The position numbers were made by a program, and so were the translations under genes. 50,238 nucleotides of DNA from Lachnospiraceae bacterium (GTDB lineage Bacteria; Bacillota; Clostridia; Lachnospirales; Lachnospiraceae). The notes below the pieces were generated by a model. That model did not search any database and had not been told where the DNA came from. It was given only the letters and a program-made list of their open reading frames with translations. The DNA lies in assembly GCA_016287095.1 (NCBI GenBank), contig JAEEVK010000011.1:1-50238 (forward strand), in the 5' to 3' direction. Shown here one piece after another: positions 44,575-50,238 of this stretch. Position 1 is the stretch's first letter; every line of letters begins with the position of its first letter.

Positions 44575-46938
44575 TTAGCTTACACTCTTAGCTTCTTTCA
44601 GTGTGATTCCGTTTTTACCCAGCGGTACCTCATGGTCAAGTCCGACAAACTTGCCACCCTGCTGCCAGAGTACTTCCTTTACGAAATTATACTTCTCGGT
44701 ATCCCATGTTGTAAAGTCATCAAGTAACAGTCCGCCTGTGTCACCTGAGTTTGCATTCAGGCACCAGAAGGTGTGGTTCAGATGATACTTCTTGATGAGC
44801 TGTCTCATATAAGTCATCCATGTAAGGTTTGGCTCTCTCATGAAACCGCCCCACTCACCGATGAGCAGAGGTGCTATGTTCTCCTCATAGATGTAGAACC
44901 AGTTATCATGCCAGCAGTCCTTCATCAGACTGTCATAAGTGTACTTACCCTCAAACCAGGGCTGTTCATATACTGTAGGGCCATAGTCATGAGGTGAATA
45001 AACCAGTTTATCCTGGTACTTACCGAGATCAACAGGATAGTCGGCTACACCTCTTAAGTTACCGCCCCACCAGTTAAAGTAATAATCCTTATCGTTTTTA
45101 GAACTATAATCCTTATTTTTCTTAATGTCAACAGGGTAAATCTCTATACCCTCTACAAGGATCAGCACATTGGGATTCTTTGCCAGTACCTTTGCAGCAG
45201 CTGTCTCAGCCACGTATTTCCAGTTATTTGCCTTCTTTGAATCATTCCAGATAGCGGCACCGTCGCCCTCGTAAGGCTTTCCGTGAGGCTCATTCTTTAA
45301 GTCAAATGCGATAATGGTATCGTTATCCTTGTATCTGGCTGCCATCCATTCAAGTGCATGGTAATAATCGTTAACCTTTACCTTATCGGTATACCAGAGA
45401 TTTACATTATGCCCTGAAGCATTTGTCTCAGCAGAATGGATATCAGGCATAACCTTGATACCGTTCTCCTCAGCCAGTGCTAAGAAATAATCAAATATCT
45501 CCAGACTGTTCATACTGTTAAGCTCAGTATTGTAAGCATTGTTGTAATTTGCCCTCGGATACTCTCCTGCTGCCCACTGGTTGATGAGCTCAGCAGATAT
45601 CGGAACTCTTATCAGGTTAAAGCCGTGGTCGGCTATAGCCTTTACTGTAGGTGCCAGCTGACTGTTCCAGAGGCCGTCAAAGGTATTTGTACCTGTATTG
45701 TACCCAAACCAGTTAAGACCTGTGAGCCATACCTTCTTACCGTCCTTATCCAGGATATTCTTACCGTCGGTATGCAGCCAGTCATCACCCTTTTTACCCT
45801 TGGTGTTTTCTTTTATCTCATCTATCAGATCCTGGCCTTGCTTATCAGAACCGGAACCATTTCCGCCGTCATTGCCTGAACCACCGTTATTTCCGCCGTT
45901 ACCACCCTTATCCTCATTCTTGAGACCGGGATCATTCTGATCAACCTTGCCACTGACTATCGTCATAGCCTTGCCGTTAAGCTTAGCGGACTTGATATTT
46001 ACCTTGCTGGCTGAAGTACCGAGGTTGCAACCGATAACTACCGTACCACCTGCGTAGATATCACTGTTGTATCCTGCATCTGTTACAGTTAGTGTAGTTT
46101 TATCGGTACTAAAGGTACCGTTCCAGCCGCTGACAGATGCCAGCCCCTCAATATCCATTACGAGCTTCCAGCCGTTTACTGCTTTATCGGTATCATTGGT
46201 AATACCAAACTGTACACCAAACATATTTGTACTGCCGTCAGCCCAGGAGTTATCAACCGTATAGGTCAGAATATAACCGCCCTTGTCGTCTGATTTCTTA
46301 TCATCCGATTTCTTGTCATCGTTTTTATCAGAATTATCTGAATTATCTTCAACAGTATCTACATCAGAATTATCGACATCATTACTGTCACCATCGTCGT
46401 TATTTTCAGCATCACCGGTATTATCGTTATTATCGCTATCGCCACTGTTATCGTCTGTGGTATCTACATCTTCTTTATCACCGGTATTATCGTTTTTACC
46501 ACTATTGTCATCTACTGGATCAACATTATCAGTATCATCGGTATTCCTAGCATCTGATTTGTCAGTGTCATCGGTATCAACTGAGTCCTCCTTATCATTA
46601 TTATTTGTAACTTCTTCATCTACTGACGAATCATTCTTCCCGGAGTCAGTTTCATCGACGCTTCCGATATTATCCTGATCATCTGATACAATATTATCTT
46701 TGTTTTCAGTCTGAGTATCGGAATCGCTATTCTTTTCATCAACCTGTGTAGTATTTCCGGAGTTGTCTACTACGGTACCTACCGGATCAGAGGATACCTG
46801 CTTATCATTATCCTTCTTCCCGGAGTTTCCTATAACTACACCTATTATAATACCTATAGCAAGTACTGCTACTGCAGCTATCCCTATAATGATATACTTC
46901 TTAGTGTCTTTCTTTTCGTTTTCGTTCTTCTTGTCCAT
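44575..46938 (-). CDS. Membrane-anchored GH5 endoglucanase with CBM2
   Basis: The 787 residues have a cytoplasmic basic N-terminus and an uncleaved-looking membrane helix (about 16-40). A highly acidic spacer of about 170 residues of Asp, Asn, Ser, Glu and Thr follows, then a CBM2 (about 225-330, with WADG, GWNGTFS, GYNSDIYAGG), a Gly-rich linker and a GH5 barrel (about 385-780). The catalytic acid is Glu550 (FDLKNEPHG) and the nucleophile Glu695 (LIGEWGG); INWFGYN-like and HSAETNASGH motifs point to GH5 near subfamily 1, that is, endo-1,4-glucanase. The enzyme is probably held on the cell surface with the spacer reaching across the wall. AAAGGA precedes the chosen ATG. Confidence 0.92.
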   Translation of the reverse strand: MDKKNENEKKDTKKYIIIGIAAVAVLAIGIIIGVVIGNSGKKDNDKQVSSDPVGTVVDNSGNTTQVDEKNSDSDTQTENKDNIVSDDQDNIGSVDETDSGKNDSSVDEEVTNNNDKEDSVDTDDTDKSDARNTDDTDNVDPVDDNSGKNDNTGDKEDVDTTDDNSGDSDNNDNTGDAENNDDGDSNDVDNSDVDTVEDNSDNSDKNDDKKSDDKKSDDKGGYILTYTVDNSWADGSTNMFGVQFGITNDTDKAVNGWKLVMDIEGLASVSGWNGTFSTDKTTLTVTDAGYNSDIYAGGTVVIGCNLGTSASKVNIKSAKLNGKAMTIVSGKVDQNDPGLKNEDKGGNGGNNGGSGNDGGNGSGSDKQGQDLIDEIKENTKGKKGDDWLHTDGKNILDKDGKKVWLTGLNWFGYNTGTNTFDGLWNSQLAPTVKAIADHGFNLIRVPISAELINQWAAGEYPRANYNNAYNTELNSMNSLEIFDYFLALAEENGIKVMPDIHSAETNASGHNVNLWYTDKVKVNDYYHALEWMAARYKDNDTIIAFDLKNEPHGKPYEGDGAAIWNDSKKANNWKYVAETAAAKVLAKNPNVLILVEGIEIYPVDIKKNKDYSSKNDKDYYFNWWGGNLRGVADYPVDLGKYQDKLVYSPHDYGPTVYEQPWFEGKYTYDSLMKDCWHDNWFYIYEENIAPLLIGEWGGFMREPNLTWMTYMRQLIKKYHLNHTFWCLNANSGDTGGLLLDDFTTWDTEKYNFVKEVLWQQGGKFVGLDHEVPLGKNGITLKEAKSVS

Positions 46939-47020
46939 TATTGTTCCTTTCAAAAAATCATAAGGAGTTTACATGCACAGGAGGAGTCAAGACGGGTGAT
47001 GTATCCGCCGTCACTGTCCC

Positions 47021-48433
47021 TCATTTTTCCAACGCAGTAGACGTTCCCTTACCGGTACTGATCTTTTTAATCCACTTTCCGCTCCTGAGTCTTATCACGC
47101 ACCATATAGTCTTTGTGATCTGATCCAGCTTCAGGAAGAAATAAACCCAGAACACATCGAGATGAAGTACATAACCTGCCACATAGCCCAGCGGTATGGA
47201 CAGAGCCCAAAGGAAAATATTATCGGCAATCATCAGCATCTTTGTGTCACCGCCTCCGCGGAGTACACCCTTGGTCATGATACTGTTGGTAGCCTGGAAG
47301 ACTATGATCAGACTGATTGCGTTCATCAGATCTCTGGCAATACTCTTTACCTCTTCACCTGCACCTGTATAACTATTGATGATAGGATTGCAGATGATCA
47401 TCAGGATACCGGCTGATATGGCACCGAGTGCAAAGCCCAGTCCCAAGAACAGCCAGCCCTGCTCCTGAGTCTTCTCTTTACCATCACTACCCAATGTCTG
47501 ACCAGTGACTATAGCACCGGCCTGGCATACACCCTGTATCATAACAGTACTCAACTGCTGAGTAGTTGCGGTTATAGAATTTGCAGCTGCAAACGGGTCA
47601 CTCAGCTTACCTATAACACTGGCCACGGTACTGTTACCTATAGCCAGGATACCGTCACTGATAAGCACAGGTATGCATATTCTGAAATACTCGCCTATAA
47701 GGTTACGGGTCTTCAGCAGCATATCCTTTATCTTAAAGCCGATCTTCTTATCCACAAACAGGAAATAGATCATGATACATGCAGCCTCAAATATTCTCGC
47801 GATAAGAGTACCGAGAGCCGCACCCTGTTCCTCCATTCTGGGAGCGCCGAAGTGACCAAAGATAAATGTATAGTTGGCACCCATATTTACAAAGAAAGCA
47901 CCAATTGATACAAACATCGGAAGCTTAACCTGTCCCACGCTCCTCAGAACTATGGTAGTAACCAGTGAAACGCCCAGGAAGAAGTATGTGGGTATAGAAT
48001 ACTTAAAATAATTAGCACCAAACTCCATGATGACCGGATTGTCCGTATATATCGACATAATGGCCTTTGGAGCAACAGCCGTGATAATTGCAAAAACTGC
48101 AGCCAAACCAATAGTCAGTCTCAACATCAGAGTTACAGTCTGCTTTAATGCATGTTCGGCTTCCTCTTTATTTCCATTCACGGCATTTTTCATACCCCAG
48201 TATCGTGAAACCAGTACGGATGCACCCATACCGAGGCCCATACACAGGATATGATATATACCTATAAACACATTCGCCTGAGCAACTGCCGTGATTTTCT
48301 CGTCCTGCAACTGGCCTACCATGATATTGTCCAGCATGTTTACGCCTGTGGTTATCAAACTCTGGAACGCTATCGGCAGGGCAAGTTTAAAGACTCTTCC
48401 GTAAAAAACACGGTCTTTCTTATATAACTTCAT
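47021..48433 (-). CDS. MATE family efflux transporter
   Basis: The 470 residues have 12 membrane helices in two MatE halves; the start FKLALPIAFQSLITTGVNMLDNIMVGQLQ is typical of the Clostridial MATE subgroup, distinct from the copy at 8.1-9.5 kb. The substrate is unknown. The start is ATG 48431-48433 (MKLYKKDRVFYG), with GGGAGAG 11 bases upstream; an open frame continues 14 codons upstream. It lies 82 bases upstream of the GH5 gene in the same direction, and no strong terminator lies between them. Confidence 0.9.
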   Translation of the reverse strand: MKLYKKDRVFYGRVFKLALPIAFQSLITTGVNMLDNIMVGQLQDEKITAVAQANVFIGIYHILCMGLGMGASVLVSRYWGMKNAVNGNKEEAEHALKQTVTLMLRLTIGLAAVFAIITAVAPKAIMSIYTDNPVIMEFGANYFKYSIPTYFFLGVSLVTTIVLRSVGQVKLPMFVSIGAFFVNMGANYTFIFGHFGAPRMEEQGAALGTLIARIFEAACIMIYFLFVDKKIGFKIKDMLLKTRNLIGEYFRICIPVLISDGILAIGNSTVASVIGKLSDPFAAANSITATTQQLSTVMIQGVCQAGAIVTGQTLGSDGKEKTQEQGWLFLGLGFALGAISAGILMIICNPIINSYTGAGEEVKSIARDLMNAISLIIVFQATNSIMTKGVLRGGGDTKMLMIADNIFLWALSIPLGYVAGYVLHLDVFWVYFFLKLDQITKTIWCVIRLRSGKWIKKISTGKGTSTALEK

Positions 48434-48530
48434 TATATGATTTTCTCTCCCACTTATATCTCCATAAAATACCAATTTATCATTCTATCAAAAAAGAAAG
48501 GAAAGGTCAATCACTATTTTTCCATATAAA

Positions 48531-48570
48531 AAAGTTGCACAAAATGTCTGCTGTTTTTTTGTGCAACTTT
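48531..48570 (-). terminator. Terminator after the decarboxylase-family gene
   Basis: A perfect 14-bp stem (48531-48544 with 48557-48570) and a 12-base loop are followed by a T run on the minus strand, 37 bases after the stop. Confidence 0.85.
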
Positions 48571-48606
48571 ACTTTTTAGTATTTATTATTTTGGGTAACG
48601 TTCCCA

Positions 48607-50142
48607 TTATATCAGCTTAACTACCATGATTTCGCCACTATAATAGTCTGATATATTCTCTCCTATCACTTCTCCGCACATATACAGGGGTACACAGGGC
48701 GGACAAGTCAGAACCGGACTGGCAAGGATCCTGCCGATACTGTCTTTTACCATTACAGCCTCTGATGGAGCCATCATGGCCTCCTTTGGGCTCATCTTAC
48801 GTTCAGGAGCAAGGAGTCTGCTATGAATTTTTAACTCGTCCAACAAGGTAGCCTCACCTAACTCCTCGGATACCTTCGTTTCTCTTTCTGCACATGGACT
48901 AACACCTTCTTCTATATGCACACTAGTTAAATTCCTTTTGATTATCCTTAAAAGCTCATCCTCTACAGCCTTATAATCCTCTTCTGTATTCATTGGGCTA
49001 AACATGAAGACTATATGATCCTTATCATGATATTCCACATATATATTATGCTCAGCCAGATCTTCTGCCACCTTATTACCGTCAAGTATTCCTGAGAACA
49101 TAATCGTAAGTTTGAGGGGTTCGTTGCCTATTATGGCTAGACCTAACTTTTTATCATGATTATATACCTTTAAAGACTCGTCATATACATTCGGAATTAC
49201 AAAATATCCTAATGATTTTTTAATTTTATCAACACGTTCCGCAGCTAACCTGTATACTTTTCCCTGTTTTGCGGTCTTCTCCAAATATTCATTGCATAGG
49301 TCGAGTGACTGCAGTATCAGATAGGATGGACTGGTAGATGCAAAAGCAGACAGTGCCTTGCGTATATCACTGTCTGTATAAATCTTGCGACACCTGTCCG
49401 AGATATGCAGATACGCTCCTCCTGTCAGTACCGGCAAGGTCTTATGCGCTGATGAGCTGCACATATCGGCTCCCAGATCTATAGGGAACAAGGACTGCTC
49501 CAAAAACTTCAGGTACGCACCGTGTGCATTATCTACCAGCAGCAGCATCCCATATCTGTGGCAGGTCTCGGCCAGTTCTGATATATTGAGCATATTTCCG
49601 AGATAGTCAGGACTTGTAACATACAGGGCATCATAAACACACTTTTTTCTTGTATGCTCAGTCAAATTATCGACAATACTATCCGCTGCCGGTATATAAT
49701 TTTCTATATCCTGTCCGGTAACAGTACAGCTCTCATATGACTCTTCTCTCAATGGCATTATCCAATCCACATCTATATCAAGCAATGCCGCTGCATTTAC
49801 AAATGTGGAGTGAGCATTCCTGCCGGCCAAAATTCTCGGTTTTCTGCCCTCCTGCACAGCCGTCTTCTTTATCATAAACAGCATAGCCCTGATGCAAAGT
49901 GATGACCCTTCAGCCGAGTAGTATGTCGGGCACCCAAACATCCTGCTCGCATTCTGCTCGCTCTCTGCTATGATACCACCAGGTGCCGACAGATAGTCTG
50001 CACCGTCTATCTCAGTGATATCATACTTATATATGTCTGAGAAGCGCCCATACGGGCCCCTGCCCTTATGCCCGGGCATATGTACCCTTACAGGCTTGTT
50101 TTTTATGTATTTTTCTACAAAATCTATGATAGGTGTTTTCAT
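48607..50142 (-). CDS. Orn/Lys/Arg decarboxylase family PLP enzyme
   Basis: The 511-residue cytoplasmic PLP enzyme belongs to the SpeA/YaaO-type group of amino-acid decarboxylases. It has HMPGHKG near the N-terminus, YSAEGSSLCIRAM, VDNAHGAYL with the PLP-ring Asp, and SSAHKTLPVLTGGAYL with the Schiff-base Lys. The C-terminal domain has a LLAPERKMSPKEAM and LTCPPCVPL, also usual for the family. Substrate (arginine, lysine or ornithine) cannot be told from the sequence. The ribosome-binding site is weak. It begins 30 bases after the next partial gene; in related Firmicutes this family is often upstream of gmk/tmk-holB genes, but here order differs or those genes lie outside. Confidence 0.85.
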   Translation of the reverse strand: MKTPIIDFVEKYIKNKPVRVHMPGHKGRGPYGRFSDIYKYDITEIDGADYLSAPGGIIAESEQNASRMFGCPTYYSAEGSSLCIRAMLFMIKKTAVQEGRKPRILAGRNAHSTFVNAAALLDIDVDWIMPLREESYESCTVTGQDIENYIPAADSIVDNLTEHTRKKCVYDALYVTSPDYLGNMLNISELAETCHRYGMLLLVDNAHGAYLKFLEQSLFPIDLGADMCSSSAHKTLPVLTGGAYLHISDRCRKIYTDSDIRKALSAFASTSPSYLILQSLDLCNEYLEKTAKQGKVYRLAAERVDKIKKSLGYFVIPNVYDESLKVYNHDKKLGLAIIGNEPLKLTIMFSGILDGNKVAEDLAEHNIYVEYHDKDHIVFMFSPMNTEEDYKAVEDELLRIIKRNLTSVHIEEGVSPCAERETKVSEELGEATLLDELKIHSRLLAPERKMSPKEAMMAPSEAVMVKDSIGRILASPVLTCPPCVPLYMCGEVIGENISDYYSGEIMVVKLI

Positions 50143-50172
50143 AAAACAATTAATCTTTTTGATGTTATATAT

Positions 50173-50238
50173 TTATTCCATGCTCCTGGCCACCTCTACT
50201 GCAATGGCACATTCAAGTCTCTTTTTAAAAAGCTTGCA
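50173..50238 (-). CDS. Unidentified gene, last 21 codons
   Basis: An open frame enters from the right edge and stops at TAA 50173-50175. The visible end is charged and helical (KKRLECAIAVEVARSME). It is too short to name. It lies 30 bases upstream of the decarboxylase start in the same direction, so it is probably in the same operon. Confidence 0.5.
   Translation of the reverse strand, partial: CKLFKKRLECAIAVEVARSME

Noticed and set aside
46283-46678. Plus-strand Ser/Leu-rich frame of 131 codons, and a Tyr/His-rich one beside it
   Set aside because: Both are antisense to the Asp/Asn spacer of the cellulase and have no start signals.

Overview
The window looks like a low-GC Gram-positive anaerobe of the Lachnospiraceae, close to Butyrivibrio or Pseudobutyrivibrio. 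This is inferred from gene content: glutamine synthetase type III, AsnA, a membrane-anchored GH5 cellulase with CBM2, a GH43 enzyme, glycogen genes, HD-GYP signalling, strong Shine-Dalgarno sequences and CIRCE control. No marker gene fixes the genus. Almost every gene lies on the minus strand; the exceptions are one tRNA-Thr and one secreted repeat protein.

Layout, left to right. 1-8.1 kb: the 5' part of a SAF/CpaB-like membrane protein, asnA, a CYTH protein, a zinc-ribbon membrane protein, tRNA-Thr(CGT), a TraX-like protein, a PAS/receiver protein whose kinase-like segment has lost its His, and htpG behind a perfect CIRCE operator. 8.1-11.1 kb: a MATE transporter and a GH43 glycosidase. 11.1-11.65 kb: decayed remnants of a second copy of the glgX-like/peptidase gene pair found intact at 18.6-21.7 kb. 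11.65-18.6 kb: an AT-richer accessory block with a lipoprotein, a small membrane protein, an ORF-less group II intron that splits a small ORF, and a 1348-residue secreted protein joining two CBM2-like domains, calcium-binding repeats and a VWA domain. The block lies between the decayed and intact gene copies, which form direct repeats.

18.6-27.9 kb is a tightly spaced series: glgB, glnN (GSIII), an ABC-F ATPase, a GlgX/isoamylase-like protein and a C39-like cysteine peptidase. The GlgX-like protein has Asn at the nucleophile position and Asp at the acid/base position, so it is probably a pseudo-enzyme or has altered chemistry. Its stop overlaps the start of the peptidase gene. I consider this pair the most interesting candidate for an undescribed system.

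27.9-50.2 kb: an unusual triple-hairpin intergenic region; a YesL-like / AI-2E-family transporter / HD-GYP cluster; a 55-residue membrane protein; topB; argG with ArgR-box-like palindromes at its promoter; a YhfC-type membrane protease; DegV; a CotH / FliK-C-like / DUF1461 cluster; the plus-strand Thr-Pro-rich secreted protein; pncB just behind the cellulase gene; a second MATE transporter; an Orn/Lys/Arg decarboxylase-family protein; and the last codons of an unidentified gene. No CRISPR array, insertion-sequence transposase, rRNA or prophage was seen. All family calls come from reading the sequence; no database search was run.
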